Origin: Actinomadura viridilutea
GTDB lineage: Bacteria; Actinomycetota; Actinomycetes; Streptosporangiales; Streptosporangiaceae
DNA length: 64,000 nt
Direction: 5' to 3'
Assembly (NCBI GenBank): GCA_003001795.1
Contig: PVNI01000004.1
Location: 124,001-188,000 of the forward strand
Shown: positions 17,807-27,353 of the stretch, piece after piece
Position numbering within the stretch: the stretch's first letter is position 1
Layout: every line of letters begins with the position of its first letter
The notes under the pieces: model-generated
Told to the model about the DNA's origin: nothing
What the model saw: only the letters and a program-made list of their open reading frames with translations
The model's database searches: none
Program-made: the position numbers and the translations under genes

Positions 17807-18511
17807 ATGCAGCTGCCGAGAGTCCTCATCGCAGCGGTCTTCTTCGTGATCGGACTGCTGATCGCGCTGCCCTGGCTGTCCGACGTCACGGGCATCACCC
17901 GGTCGAGCGCGCCGGTGGGTTCGACGTCGTCGCCGACTCCGGGCGACTCCGGTTCGCCGAGCCCCTCGCCGACGGGCACGCGCACCGGCCGGGGCGAGGC
18001 GGGCCCGTCGCCGAGCCGCAGCGCCTCGCCGGATCCGACCCGCGCCACGGGCGTCCCGGCGCCGGCGGACGCGCCGCTGGCGGTGACGATCGGGGCGGTG
18101 GACTGCCCCGCCCGCACCGTGGACGTGACCGTCCGCAACACCGGCGAGGGCACCGAGGACTACGCCATCGAGCGCAACGACGGCTCGGCCGCCGTCGCCG
18201 GCCGGCTCGCCCCCGGCGCGTCCCGCACCACCGTGCTCACGCTGCGGGAGGACCGCCGCACCCGCGTCGAGGTCACCTGGCGCAACCGGCCGGTGCGCAA
18301 GCGGACGATCACCGCCGACTGCCGCCGCGCCGCCCCCGCGCCGAGCCCGACCGACGAGCTGCCGCACACCGGCTCGGACTCCGCGGTGCTGTGGGCGCGC
18401 GCCGCCACCGGGACCGCCGCCATGCTCACCGGCGCGATCATCTTCTGGTACGGCGGGATCTGGCCGCGGCGCCGCGAGCAGATCTTCGCCAAGAAGTCCG
18501 GCGGCGAGTGA
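17807..18511 (+). CDS. Cell-wall-anchored LPHTG protein
   Basis: This 234-residue surface protein has an N-terminal signal sequence (LPRVLIAAVFFVIGLLIALP), a Ser/Pro/Thr-rich stretch of about 60 residues, a beta-rich domain of about 80 residues with two Cys, and a complete sortase signal: ELPHTG, a hydrophobic helix (AATGTAAMLTGAIIFWYGG) and a basic tail PRRRE. It is therefore expected to be cleaved after Thr and linked to peptidoglycan by a sortase not encoded here. GGGAGGA 5 nt before ATG 17807 decides the start over ATG 17780. The ligand or role of the beta domain is unknown. Confidence 0.87.
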   Translation: MQLPRVLIAAVFFVIGLLIALPWLSDVTGITRSSAPVGSTSSPTPGDSGSPSPSPTGTRTGRGEAGPSPSRSASPDPTRATGVPAPADAPLAVTIGAVDCPARTVDVTVRNTGEGTEDYAIERNDGSAAVAGRLAPGASRTTVLTLREDRRTRVEVTWRNRPVRKRTITADCRRAAPAPSPTDELPHTGSDSAVLWARAATGTAAMLTGAIIFWYGGIWPRRREQIFAKKSGGE

Positions 18512-18544
18512 CCCCGCGCGCCGGGCGGACGCCCCGGCGGGCCG

Positions 18545-19948
18545 TCAGGCCTCGGTGCGGGGGCGGCCTCCGGCCGCCTCGCGGACGGCGCCCGCCACGC
18601 GGCTGCTGACCTCCGGGTGGAACACGCTCGGCACGATGTAGTTGGGGCCGAGCTCCTCGTCGGTGACCACCTCGGCCAGCGCCTGCGCGGCCGCCAGCAG
18701 CATGTCGTCGGTGACCCCGTTGGCCTGGGCGTCCAGCAGGCCCCGGAACACGCCGGGGAACGCCAGCACGTTGTTGATCTGGTTCGGGTAGTCGCTGCGT
18801 CCGGTGGCGACCACGGCGGCGTGCTCGCGCGCCTCGTCCGGGGACACCTCCGGCTCGGGATTGGCCAGCGCGAACACGATCGCGTTCTCGTTCATGGTCG
18901 CGATGTCGGCGCCGGTGAGGATGCCCGGGGCGGACACGCCGATGAACACGTCGGCGCCCTTGACCGCGCCGCGCAGGTCGCCGGCGTAGCCCTCGGCGTT
19001 GGTGTGCGTGGCGATCCAGCGCAGCGAGTCGTCCAGGTCGTCCCGGCCCAGGTGCACCGCGCCGCGGTAGTCGCACACCACCACGTTCTTCGCGCCCGCG
19101 TGCAGCAGCAGCCGCAGGATGGCGCTGCCCGCCGCGCCCGCGCCCGCCATGGCGATGCGGACGTCGCGCAGCTCCTTGCCGACCACGCGCAGCGCGTTCT
19201 TCAGCGCCGCCAGCACGCAGATCGCGGTGCCGTGCTGGTCGTCGTGGAAGACGGGGATGTCGAGCAGCTCGCGCAGCCGGGCCTCGACCTCGAAGCAGCG
19301 CGGCGCGGAGATGTCCTCCAGGTTGATGCCGCCGAACGCGGGGGCCAGGATCTGCACGGTCCGGACGATCTCGTCGGTGTCCTGGGTGTCCAGGCAGATG
19401 GGCCAGGCGTCGATGCCGGCGAACCGCTTGAACAGCGCGGCCTTGCCCTCCATGACCGGCAGCGCCGCCTCCGGGCCGATGTTGCCCAGCCCCAGCACGG
19501 CCGACCCGTCGGTCACCACGGCCACGCTGTTGCGTTTGACGGTCAGCCGGCGCACGTCCTCGGGGTTGCGGGCGATCGCCAGCGACACCCGCGCCACGCC
19601 CGGGGTGTAGGCCATGGACAGCTCGTCGCGGGTGCGCAGCGGCACCTTGGACTGCATCTCGATTTTGCCGCCCAGGTGCATGAGGAAGGTGCGGTCGGAG
19701 ACCTTGTGGATCGCGACGCCGTCGATCCGCTCCAGGGCCGCGACGATCGACTCGGCGTGCTCGGTGTCGCGGGTGGCGATGGTGACGTCGATGCGCAGCG
19801 TCTCGTGCCCGGCGGTGTTGACGTCGAGCGCGGTGACGATGCCCCCGGCGTTCTCGACCACGTGCGTGATCTGGCTGACGGCCTTGCCGCCGGCCGGCAC
19901 CTCCAGCCGGACGGTGATGGAGTACGACACGCTGGGCACGCTGGCCAC
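18545..19948 (-). CDS. NAD-dependent malic enzyme with N-terminal ACT domain
   Basis: This 467-residue enzyme decarboxylates malate to pyruvate. An ACT-like regulatory domain occupies about residues 5-85 ([33 protein letters not shown]). The catalytic part has [72 protein letters not shown] and the Rossmann [12 protein letters not shown] 19948 is chosen because GGGAG lies 7 nt upstream. The ACT domain suggests allosteric control by an amino acid; which one is not visible. It follows the sortase-substrate gene convergently (33 nt apart). Confidence 0.93.
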   Translation of the reverse strand: MASVPSVSYSITVRLEVPAGGKAVSQITHVVENAGGIVTALDVNTAGHETLRIDVTIATRDTEHAESIVAALERIDGVAIHKVSDRTFLMHLGGKIEMQSKVPLRTRDELSMAYTPGVARVSLAIARNPEDVRRLTVKRNSVAVVTDGSAVLGLGNIGPEAALPVMEGKAALFKRFAGIDAWPICLDTQDTDEIVRTVQILAPAFGGINLEDISAPRCFEVEARLRELLDIPVFHDDQHGTAICVLAALKNALRVVGKELRDVRIAMAGAGAAGSAILRLLLHAGAKNVVVCDYRGAVHLGRDDLDDSLRWIATHTNAEGYAGDLRGAVKGADVFIGVSAPGILTGADIATMNENAIVFALANPEPEVSPDEAREHAAVVATGRSDYPNQINNVLAFPGVFRGLLDAQANGVTDDMLLAAAQALAEVVTDEELGPNYIVPSVFHPEVSSRVAGAVREAAGGRPRTEA

Positions 19949-20058
19949 GTCACTGCTCCCTCTGCTGTGGGGTCCCTCTTCGTCGGCACATCGTCCCACG
20001 TCAGGACGGTGTGCGCGGTTCGGCCGCCCCGGACTCGCGGTGTCCCGCGGGTACCGCC

Positions 20059-20766
20059 TCACAACGCCAGGGCCGCGGTCGCGACGAGCCCGACGACGGT
20101 CGGCTCGGGGATGCGGGTGCTGTCGATCACGAGGTGGTAGTGCCGCGGATCGGCGGGGTCGGCCCCGTAGAAGTGCTTCACGTAGGCCGCCCGGGCGCGG
20201 TCAGTGCCTTCGAGGATACGCTCAACATCGCGATCGGAGGGCGCGGTCGCGGCGCTCCGCCCCGCGTCTTCACCGGCGCCCTCACCGGCGCCCTCGCCGG
20301 CGCGCCGCGTCCCGGCGCGCAGCTCCGCCCTGGCCCTGGCCAGCCTGCGCGCGCGGGCGCCGTCCAGGCGGACGTGCAGCGCGTGCGGCTCCTCGGCGAG
20401 CACCAGCGCCCCGGCGCGGCCGAGCACCACGCCGCCCCGTCCGCGCGCGATCCGCCGGATGGCCTCCTCGGTGCGGGCCACGAACTCCTCGTCCGGGATC
20501 ACGCCGCGGTCGGGCAGGTGGACGTCCATGCCGCCGAGCGAGACGCCGGGCAGGCGCGCGGCGCCGGCCAGGATGCGGGCGAGGCCCCGCTCGGCGCGGC
20601 CGTCGTGGGCGAGCGCCTCCTCCAGCGAGCAGCCGATCTCGGCGGCGACGGCGGCGGGGATGGCGCGGTCGACGAAGGGCAGCCCGAGGCGTTCGGCGAC
20701 GGCGGAGCCGATGGCGGCGCCTCCCGCGCCGAACGCGGCGGAGATGGTGACCACGCGCGCGGCCAT
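20059..20766 (-). CDS. Cytidylate kinase-like family protein
   Basis: This 235-residue protein fits the cytidylate kinase-like (AAK6/Cmk2) family: RVVTISAAFGAGGAAIGSAV as a P-loop variant without the usual GK[S/T], then AERLGLPFVDRAI, GGVVLGRAGALVL and AAYVKHFYGADPADPRHYHL. These proteins occur widely in actinobacteria, but their nucleotide substrate is not established. The stretch AGEGAGEGAGEDAG near residue 165 is encoded by a 12-bp tandem repeat (20269-20304), so it is probably a variable linker. It lies 110 nt upstream of malic enzyme on the same strand. Confidence 0.8.
   Translation of the reverse strand: MAARVVTISAAFGAGGAAIGSAVAERLGLPFVDRAIPAAVAAEIGCSLEEALAHDGRAERGLARILAGAARLPGVSLGGMDVHLPDRGVIPDEEFVARTEEAIRRIARGRGGVVLGRAGALVLAEEPHALHVRLDGARARRLARARAELRAGTRRAGEGAGEGAGEDAGRSAATAPSDRDVERILEGTDRARAAYVKHFYGADPADPRHYHLVIDSTRIPEPTVVGLVATAALAL
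20269..20304. repeat. 12-bp in-frame tandem repeat inside the kinase-like gene
   Basis: Three copies of a CTCACCGGCGCC-type unit (one or two mismatches) code for repeated Ala-Gly-Glu-Gly on the minus strand. Confidence 0.8.
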
Positions 20767-20937
20767 ACCATCATCATTCCCATTTCGGACATTTCGCCCG
20801 CCGGGCGCTCCCCGACCCGGCCGCCGACGACCGAGCCGTCGGCGCGCCGGATCGCGTCCGAACGCCGGCCCGCCGCCGGACCGCCGCCGGGCCGCCGCCG
20901 GGCCGCGGACCGCCGGGCCGCCGAGACCGCGGAAACG

Positions 20938-21915
20938 TCAGAAGAGGGCCGTCTGCAGGCTCCGGCGGGCCTTGCCGACCCGGGGGTCGTCCGGCGGCAG
21001 CAGCTCGAACAGCTGCAGCAGGTGCTTGCGGAGGGTGTCGCGGTCGTCGCCCGCGGTGCGCCGCACCGCGCCCACCAGGCGGTCGAAGGCGGCCTCGGCC
21101 CGTCCCGCCACCATCTCCACGTCCGCGGCCACCAGCTGCGCCTGGACGTCGTCGGGCTTGGCGTCGGCGTCCCGCAGCGCCTGCTGGGCGTCGACGCCGC
21201 GCACGCGCATGCTCACCTCGACCAGCGCCAGGCCGCGCTTGGCACCGGCGTCGGCGGGGTTCTTGTCCAGCAGCCGCTGGAACGCCGCCTTGGCGCCGTC
21301 CAGGTCGCCCTTCTGCAGCGCCTCCTCCGCCTCCCCGTACACCTGGTCGGCGGCGGACTTGCCCTGCCCGGCGCCCGCGCCGCCCTCGGGGGCCTCCGGC
21401 AGAAGGCCCTCCCTGCGCAGCGCCTCGAAGAGCTGGTCGATGGCCTGGCGCACCTGCGGCTCGGGCGCGGCGCCGTTGAGGAACGGCAGCAGCTGGCCCG
21501 CGACCACCGCGGCCACGAACGGGATGCCGCGGATGCCCATCTGCTGCATGTAGGCCGCGAGCTGCGGGTTGGCGTCGATGTCGACCTTGGCCAGGACCCA
21601 CTTGCCGGCCGCCTCGTTCGCCAGCTTCTCCAGGATCGGGCCGAGCTGCTTGCACGGCCCGCACCACTCGGCCCAGAAGTCGACCAGCACCGGGACGCTG
21701 CGCGAGCGTTCGACGACCTCTGTGTTGAAGGTCTGGTCGGTGACGTCCACGACGTACGGGCCGGCCGCGGCGCCGTTCGCGCCCCCGCCGCCGCCCGCGG
21801 CCTCGGCGGCCGCCTGACGCTCCCGCTGCCGCTTCGCGGCCGCCTGGACGGCTCCCAAGTCGATGGCCCCGTACAACGAAAAGTCCCGAGAAGGCATGGG
21901 TCCATCCTGCCCCAT
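20938..21915 (-). CDS. Thioredoxin-domain/TPR co-chaperone-like protein
   Basis: This 325-residue protein has a thioredoxin fold after a 60-residue Ala/Gly linker (VLVDFWAEWCGPCKQLGPIL, active site WCGPC; GIRGIPFVAAV with cis-Pro) and a C-terminal tetratricopeptide region (EEALQKGDLDGAKAAFQRLL, RAEAAFDRLVGAVRRTAGDD). It matches the YbbN/CnoX and Rv1324 type, which act as redox-sensitive holdases. ATG 21915 is chosen for GGAGAGGG 6 nt upstream; ATG 21897 is also possible. In M. tuberculosis the homologue lies next to the thiolase fadA4; here about 4 kb separates them. Confidence 0.9.
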   Translation of the reverse strand: MGQDGPMPSRDFSLYGAIDLGAVQAAAKRQRERQAAAEAAGGGGGANGAAAGPYVVDVTDQTFNTEVVERSRSVPVLVDFWAEWCGPCKQLGPILEKLANEAAGKWVLAKVDIDANPQLAAYMQQMGIRGIPFVAAVVAGQLLPFLNGAAPEPQVRQAIDQLFEALRREGLLPEAPEGGAGAGQGKSAADQVYGEAEEALQKGDLDGAKAAFQRLLDKNPADAGAKRGLALVEVSMRVRGVDAQQALRDADAKPDDVQAQLVAADVEMVAGRAEAAFDRLVGAVRRTAGDDRDTLRKHLLQLFELLPPDDPRVGKARRSLQTALF

Positions 21916-22481
21916 CGGGTGCCCTCTCCGTACGCCCGTCCGCCCGCAGCGGACCCGCCCGGCGCGGCGGCGCCGAGGATCTCCGCCGCCGTCCGCCGGC
22001 CGCGTCGCGGGCGCGCCGCCGCCGGACGGCGGGGCCGGCGGGCCGGCGCCATCCCGCGAATCCCGCCACGGGGATCCAGGCTTGGGGACCGCTCCGGCGC
22101 CTTTCCGCGGCTTTTCCGATATGTCGGCGGGCGCCCGGAGCGCGCTCCTCCCGCGCCGCTTTCGGACAGAGCGGAACAACGCCTCGAATTCCCGCCTTGG
22201 CGCACACGGCAAAGAATCCAGACCGTTCCGCGCGGCAGCAAAAAGACGGCTGACAGCTATCGCCAAGCGCGGTTATAGTCGCGATGTCGATGCATGGCGC
22301 GACGGCAAAGAGGCGCGCCGCCCGGGCCCGCGACGGGTTCGGAGAAGGCGCGGACGCGGCATCGGAGGAGACGCCGGCCGGCGTCGCGCGGCGGGGGCAC
22401 GTCCCGCGCATCCGGCCGCACCGTCCGCCCGCGGGGAGCGTCCCGCAGTAACGGCACGACGCGACAACGGGGGGTAAGAGT
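21916..22481. other. 566-nt intergenic region with ABC-operon promoter and long leader
   Basis: The region separates the leftward Trx/TPR gene from the rightward ABC operon. The first 300 nt show no gene. A strong promoter lies at 22250-22279. About 195 nt of predicted 5' leader follow, with a 63-codon Arg-rich frame from ATG 22294 that I do not regard as a gene. Confidence 0.6.
22250..22279 (+). promoter_or_regulatory. Near-consensus sigma-70-type promoter for the ABC operon
   Basis: CTGACA (22250-22255) and TATAGT (22274-22279) are separated by 18 nt. This is the best vegetative promoter match I saw in the window. Transcription should begin near 22286, leaving a leader of about 195 nt before the TTG start at 22482. 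Confidence 0.7.
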
Positions 22482-23378
22482 TTGATCGCGGAGCATTCCG
22501 CGATCGTGGCCCGAGGGATGGGGGTCCGCCGCGGGGGGCGGTGGCTCCTGCGCCCGGCGGCCTTCGGCATCGCCGGGGGCGTGACCGGGCTGGCCGGACC
22601 GCCGGGTACCGGTAAATCCACTCTGCTGGCCACGTTCGCGACATTGCGCAGGCCTCAGGCCGGCGCGCTGCGGATTCTCGGCCGCGATATCGCCGATTCC
22701 GCGGATTTGCGCGCGGTCCGGGCGCGGATCGGTTATCTTCCGGGGCGATTCCGCGGGGCGGAGAATCTGACCGCCGCGGAGTTCGTCTCCTATGCCGCGT
22801 ATTACAAAGGAATGCGCGGCGCCGACGCGCGGGCCGCGCTGCGGCGCTTCGACATCGCCGACGTCGCCGCCACCGAGCTGGGGCTGCTGCCGCCCGACGT
22901 GCGGCTGCGGGCCGGACTGGCCGCGACCTGCGTGCACGAGCCCGAGCTGGTGCTGCTGGACGACCCGCTGGGCGTCGCGTCCGCGCGGCGCGGCGCGGGG
23001 GCGCTGCGCAGAAGGGCCCTGCGGCGGGGCGGCGGGGCGCACGCGCGTGCGGCCGCGGCCGGTCCCGGCGCGGACCCGGCGGACGTCGCGGCCCTGGCCG
23101 AGCTCATGCCGCTGCTGCGCTCGCTGGCGCCCACGGTCGTGGTCACCGCTCCCGACCCGCAGCTTCTGACCGGGTGGTGCGACCGGCTGCTGGCGCTGTC
23201 CCGGGGACGCATCACCGACCTGCCCGCCCGTTCGTACCGTCCCGTCCCCAGCCTGAGCGCCCGGGACGCGGCGGCCGCGGCGGACGAGTCGCGGACGGGC
23301 CGGCCGGAGGTCCCGCACGACCGCGACCCGCGCGACCGGGCCCCGCGGATCGCTCTGGGGACGGGCGCCGGTGTCTGA
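22482..23378 (+). CDS. ABC-type ATPase with degenerate motifs
   Basis: This 298-residue protein has an ABC nucleotide-binding fold. Walker A GPPGTGKST and Walker B LVLLDDP are present. Other motifs are eroded: the Q-loop position reads YLPGRF (Gln absent), the signature LSGGx is replaced by LPPDVRLRAG, the Glu after Walker B is Asp, and the H-loop region TVVVTAPDPQ has no His. The last 70 residues are disordered and charged. It probably binds ATP but hydrolyses it poorly, if at all. The TTG start has a G-rich ribosome site 8 nt upstream. It overlaps the membrane partner by 8 nt, so the two are coupled. Confidence 0.8.
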   Translation: MIAEHSAIVARGMGVRRGGRWLLRPAAFGIAGGVTGLAGPPGTGKSTLLATFATLRRPQAGALRILGRDIADSADLRAVRARIGYLPGRFRGAENLTAAEFVSYAAYYKGMRGADARAALRRFDIADVAATELGLLPPDVRLRAGLAATCVHEPELVLLDDPLGVASARRGAGALRRRALRRGGGAHARAAAAGPGADPADVAALAELMPLLRSLAPTVVVTAPDPQLLTGWCDRLLALSRGRITDLPARSYRPVPSLSARDAAAAADESRTGRPEVPHDRDPRDRAPRIALGTGAGV

Positions 23379-24741
23379 GCTCGGCCGCGTGTCCGAGCTG
23401 GGCCGGGTGCTGCGCCTGGACGCCCGCCGTACGGCGCTGCTCGTCGCGGTGCCGGCGCTCACCGGCGTCGGGACGGTCACGGCGTGGCTGAGCCTGGGCC
23501 CCAACGTCGCCTATTGGGACAACGCCGTGGCGGCCCTGATCAACACGGTGCGCGTGCTGGGCCCGGCGGCGGCGTGCCTGGCCGCGTGGGCGGCGGTGCG
23601 CGAACGCAGGATCGACTACCTGCGCGACCTCACCGCCCGTTCCCCGGCCACCGGCCCGCTGCTGGACCTGATGTTGCTGACCGCCGCCGCGCTGGCCGCG
23701 TACGGGGCCGTCACGGTCGTCATCGTCGTGGAGACGCTGATGCGGGACGAGGCGGGCCGTCCCCACCCTCTGGGGGTGGCGGCGGGGGCGTCGGCGCTCG
23801 TCCTGCACGTGGTGTTCGGCTACCTCGGCGGGCGGGTGGTGCCCCACCCCGCGACGGTCACGGCCGTGGCCGTCGCGACGTGGCTGTGGGCCCTGCTGCG
23901 GTCACCGGGGTCGTCCTGGTGGAGCCTCCTGCCGCCCGCCGCCCTGCCCGAGGTGCAGTTGTTCACGGGCCTGCGCACTCGTGTGCTGGCCGAGCAGACG
24001 GCGTGGTCGCTGGGGCTGGCCGCCGCGCTGGTGCTGGCCTACGTGGGGTGGGCCACCAGGCGCGGCCTGGTCGCCGTGCCGGTGGCCGCCGCGATGGCGC
24101 TCACCGGGGCGGGCGCCGCCGGGCTGCGTTCCTCGCACGGGCAGGCCGCGGCGCCCGCACCCGTGACGCTCGCCTGCCGGGAGTGGCCCCTCACCGTCTG
24201 CGTCCACCCGGCGCTGCGCAGCGCCCTGCCCGCCCTGTCGAACGCGGCGACGCCGCTGGCGTCCCGCCTGGCGGGCACGCCGGTCGCGTTCACCCGAGTC
24301 GAGCAGCGCCCTGAGCAGGAGCCGCCGCGCGTCGCGCACGGCGTCGCCATCATCCATCTGAAGGACCTGTCCCCCGGGTTCGCGACGCGCGTGCTCCGGC
24401 AGATCCAGGACGCGCTCGTCGACGCCCGAGCGTGCGCGACCTCCCCCGACCCGATGGCCGCCGAGTACCGCTCGCTGGTCGACGCCTGGCTGCTGGGGGC
24501 CGAGCCGCCGGTCATCACCGACACCGAGGCCGCACGGCGCTTCAACGGATGGCGCGAGGAGACGCGCCGCGCCTGGCTGCGCCGCCACTACACCGACTAC
24601 CGGCACTGCGCGCTCGGCCCCGGCCATTTCCGGCCGTCCTCCGCGCGGCCGCAGCGCCATACCGCCGCCCAGCTGCGGCGGCGCTCCCCCCGTCCCGCTC
24701 CCGACATCGCGCCCCGCCCCGCAGGGGCGCCCGGCGGCTGA
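23371..24741 (+). CDS. Membrane partner of the degenerate ABC ATPase
   Basis: This 456-residue protein has about six hydrophobic helices in the first 250 residues (for example LLVAVPALTGVGTVTAWLSL and LGLAAALVLAYVGWATRR), similar in layout to ABC-2 type permeases. It continues into a C-terminal soluble region of about 200 residues containing several Cys (ACREWPLTVCVHP, DARACATS, YRHCALG), probably outside the membrane, with a basic tail. I do not recognise the soluble region. Start GTG 23371 overlaps the ATPase stop. The pair may be an exporter, an immunity unit or a sensor; no substrate or peptide gene lies nearby. Confidence 0.72.
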   Translation: MSELGRVSELGRVLRLDARRTALLVAVPALTGVGTVTAWLSLGPNVAYWDNAVAALINTVRVLGPAAACLAAWAAVRERRIDYLRDLTARSPATGPLLDLMLLTAAALAAYGAVTVVIVVETLMRDEAGRPHPLGVAAGASALVLHVVFGYLGGRVVPHPATVTAVAVATWLWALLRSPGSSWWSLLPPAALPEVQLFTGLRTRVLAEQTAWSLGLAAALVLAYVGWATRRGLVAVPVAAAMALTGAGAAGLRSSHGQAAAPAPVTLACREWPLTVCVHPALRSALPALSNAATPLASRLAGTPVAFTRVEQRPEQEPPRVAHGVAIIHLKDLSPGFATRVLRQIQDALVDARACATSPDPMAAEYRSLVDAWLLGAEPPVITDTEAARRFNGWREETRRAWLRRHYTDYRHCALGPGHFRPSSARPQRHTAAQLRRRSPRPAPDIAPRPAGAPGG

Positions 24742-24746
24742 GGTTC

Positions 24747-24793
24747 TCCGCGTGACCACGTCGAGCCCCCGAGCCCCGTCGTGGTCACGCGGA
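24747..24793. terminator. Bidirectional terminator-like hairpin
   Basis: TCCGCGTGACCACG (24747-24760) pairs perfectly over 14 bp with CGTGGTCACGCGGA (24780-24793), with a 19-nt loop. It sits between the convergent membrane-protein and DUF3817 genes. There is no T-run, as is usual in actinobacteria. Confidence 0.8.
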
Positions 24794-24807
24794 AGCCGGA
24801 CGACGTC

Positions 24808-25122
24808 TCAGGCGGCCTCTTCCGCCGGCGCGCGGTCGCCGGCGGGCCGGATCCAGTACCGCTCGACCAGGAACGGGGCGACCGGCAGGACCGCGGCGAT
24901 GAGCGCGACGACCGTGCGCTTGAGGGTCCAGCCGAGCTGGTCACGCGTCACGAACACCAGGCCCACGTAGGCCATGAACAGCACCCCGTGGATCGGCCCG
25001 ACCACGGACACGCCCTGCGGCATGTCGCTCAGGTACTTGAGCGGCATGGCGACGAGCAGAAGCAGCAAGAACGACGCCGCCTCGGCGATCGAGACGGCTC
25101 GGAGAGCGCGCACGATGTCCAC
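24808..25122 (-). CDS. DUF3817 integral membrane protein (Rv1342c-like)
   Basis: This 104-residue protein has three predicted membrane helices (ASFLLLLLVAMPLKYL, GPIHGVLFMAYVGLVFV, VVALIAAVLPVAPFLVE) and the DUF3817 pattern with conserved HG in the second helix and YW near the end. Function is unknown. In M. tuberculosis it lies right after rdgB; here it is 20 kb away, so this part of the backbone has been rearranged. It is a single gene between two terminator/convergent boundaries. Confidence 0.87.
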   Translation of the reverse strand: MDIVRALRAVSIAEAASFLLLLLVAMPLKYLSDMPQGVSVVGPIHGVLFMAYVGLVFVTRDQLGWTLKRTVVALIAAVLPVAPFLVERYWIRPAGDRAPAEEAA

Positions 25123-25284
25123 GTCCGGCCAACGTACCGGGACCGGGCCGGGTTTCTGCCGCGGCTATGGTCCTGATCACAACCCGCGCGGTCGGCCCGG
25201 AGGGCGATGCGCCCTTCCGGACGAGAGGAGCGGACGGGGGCGGCGGACAGGGTGACGGACGGGGCCGCCGGGAATGTCCTTCGC

Positions 25285-25995
25285 ATGGCACGCTCGGACC
25301 CTCCCCCGACCGGCGACGCCCCTGAGCCGCGGCCGACGGGCGCCTCCCGGCGACCGTCCCGCCGCGGACTCGGCGCGGCCGTGCTGCTCGTCGCGGCGAC
25401 CGTGGCGGTCGTGCTGGTCGCCCAGCAGGCGCTGCGCCTGCTGCCCGACTCGCTCAACCCCTTCGAAGAGGAGACCAGGGACCGCAGCGGCCCGGTCCTG
25501 CTGCAGTCCATCCGCGACCTGTCCCGCTACGAGGCCGCCAGCGGCAGCTTCCAGGTCATCGTGGACCTGGAGAAGGACGCCCGGTTCCTGCCCGACGCGG
25601 TGCGCGGGCGCCGCACGCTGTTCATCGGCCAGGGGTCGGTCGACGCCTACATCGACTTCTCCCGCATGGGTTCGGGCGCGATCGCCGTCAACGCCGACCG
25701 GACGGCCGCCACCGTGCGGCTGCCCCGCGCGCAGCTCGCCGCGCCCGCGCTCGACGTCGAACGCAGCCGCGTGTTCGCCGTCGAACGCGGGCTGCTCGAC
25801 CGGGTCGGCGACTTCTTCAGCCGCAACCCGGCCGACCAGCGTCAGCTGTACGTCCTGGCCAGTCAGAAGATCCAGCAGGCGGCCGCGCAGAGCGGGCTGC
25901 GCGAACGCGCCGAGCAGAACGCCAGGCTCATGCTGGAGAACATGCTGCGCACCCTGGGCTTCACGACCGTCACCGTGCGGCTCGCCGCGCAGTGA
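25285..25995 (+). CDS. DUF4230 membrane-anchored protein
   Basis: This 236-residue protein has one N-terminal membrane helix (LGAAVLLVAATVAVVLVAQQA) after a basic Ser/Arg/Pro segment, then a DUF4230 domain: VLLQSIRDLSRYEAASGSFQVIVDLEKD, IGQGSVDAYIDFSRM, LPRAQLAAPALDVERS and a C-terminal amphipathic helix. Most of it is predicted outside the membrane. Function is unknown. ATG 25285 is chosen; GTG 25252 upstream is in frame and possible. Confidence 0.8.
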   Translation: MARSDPPPTGDAPEPRPTGASRRPSRRGLGAAVLLVAATVAVVLVAQQALRLLPDSLNPFEEETRDRSGPVLLQSIRDLSRYEAASGSFQVIVDLEKDARFLPDAVRGRRTLFIGQGSVDAYIDFSRMGSGAIAVNADRTAATVRLPRAQLAAPALDVERSRVFAVERGLLDRVGDFFSRNPADQRQLYVLASQKIQQAAAQSGLRERAEQNARLMLENMLRTLGFTTVTVRLAAQ

Positions 25996-26043
25996 CGGGC
26001 CGTCCCCCGCCGGCGCGTCATGTGGGCGGCGGGACGCGGCGCC

Positions 26044-27234
26044 TCAGGAGGCGGGGACGCGCACGATGAGCGCGTCGCCCTGACCGCCGCCGCCGCACAG
26101 GCCCGCGGCGCCGACGCCGCCGCCGCGCCGCCTCAGCTCGAGCGCCAGGTGCAGCACGATGCGGGCGCCGGACATGCCGACCGGGTGGCCGAGCGCGATC
26201 GCGCCGCCGTTGACGTTGACCTTCTCCGGGCCGACGCCGAGCTCGCGCATGGACTGCACGGCGACCGACGCGAACGCCTCGTTGATCTCGACGAGGTCGA
26301 GGTCGGCGACGTCCAGCCCCTCCTTGGCCAGGGCGTGCTTGATCGCGTTGGCCGGCTGGGCGTGCAGCGAGTTGTCCGGCCCGGCGACGTTGCCGTGCGC
26401 GCCGATCTCGGCGAGCCACCGCAGGCCCAGCTCCTCGGCCTTGGCCTTCGACATCACCACGACCGCGCAGGCGCCGTCGGAGATCTGCGACGACGACCCG
26501 GCGGTGATGGTGCCGTCGGCGGAGAAGGCGGGGCGCAGCCGGGCCAGCGTCTCCACGGTGGTGTCGCCGCGCACGCCCTCGTCGGCCGAGAAGACGACCG
26601 GGTCGCCCTTGCGCTGCGGGACCTGCACCGGGACGATCTCCTCGTCGAAGATCCCGTTCTTGATCGCGTCGGCGGCGCGCTGGTGCGAGCGGGCGGCGAA
26701 CTCGTCCTGCTCCTCGCGGGTGATGCCGTGCCGCGCGTTGTACCGGTCGGTCGACTCGCCCATCGAGATGTGGTCGAACGCGTCGGTGAGCGCGTCGTAG
26801 GCCATGTGGTCGAGGACCTCGACGGACCCGTACTTGTACCCGCCGCGCGACTTGGGCAGCAGGTGCGGCGCCTGCGTCATCGACTCCATGCCGCCGGCCA
26901 CCACGATCTCGAACTCGCCCGCCCGGATGAGCTGGTCGGCCAGGGCGATCGCGTCCAGGCCGGACAGGCACACCTTGTTGACGGTGAGCGCGGGGACGGA
27001 CATCGGGACGCCCGCCTTGACCGCGGCCTGGCGGGCCGGGATCTGCCCGGCGCCCGCCTGGAGCACCTGACCCATGATCACGTACTGCACCTGCTCGCCG
27101 GTGATCCCCGCGCGCTCCAGGGCCGCCTTGATGGCCAGGCCTCCCAGGTCGGCGGCGGAGAAGTCCTTGAGCGAGCCCATCAGGCGGCCGATGGGAGTGC
27201 GGGCTCCCGCAACGATCACGGACGAAACGGTCAT
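26044..27234 (-). CDS. Acetyl-CoA C-acetyltransferase (thiolase)
   Basis: This 396-residue enzyme condenses or cleaves acetoacetyl-CoA. C89 in NKVCLSG is the nucleophile; the second catalytic motifs [10 protein letters not shown] (His) and [11 protein letters not shown] (Cys) are present, with NEAFAS before them. Met replaces the usual Ala in GHP-(I/V)-G-A-SG. It corresponds to fadA4 (Rv1323) in the conserved backbone and is divergent from methylmalonyl-CoA epimerase, its neighbour also in Streptomyces. GGGGAGG precedes ATG 27234. Confidence 0.95.
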   Translation of the reverse strand: MTVSSVIVAGARTPIGRLMGSLKDFSAADLGGLAIKAALERAGITGEQVQYVIMGQVLQAGAGQIPARQAAVKAGVPMSVPALTVNKVCLSGLDAIALADQLIRAGEFEIVVAGGMESMTQAPHLLPKSRGGYKYGSVEVLDHMAYDALTDAFDHISMGESTDRYNARHGITREEQDEFAARSHQRAADAIKNGIFDEEIVPVQVPQRKGDPVVFSADEGVRGDTTVETLARLRPAFSADGTITAGSSSQISDGACAVVVMSKAKAEELGLRWLAEIGAHGNVAGPDNSLHAQPANAIKHALAKEGLDVADLDLVEINEAFASVAVQSMRELGVGPEKVNVNGGAIALGHPVGMSGARIVLHLALELRRRGGGVGAAGLCGGGGQGDALIVRVPAS

Positions 27235-27353
27235 GACAGGGGCCTCCCCAGACGTAGGCGGCGACGTTTGCCACCATACCCAGCAGGACTGTTTCGTCCT
27301 GGGGGCGGCCCCAGGCGTCCGTCCGCCGGACGGGGAGCGGAGGAGACACGCGC

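Noticed and set aside
22294..22485. 63-codon Arg-rich frame in the ABC operon leader
   Set aside because: No RBS, composition like untranslated GC-rich DNA, and it overlaps the true TTG start in another frame.
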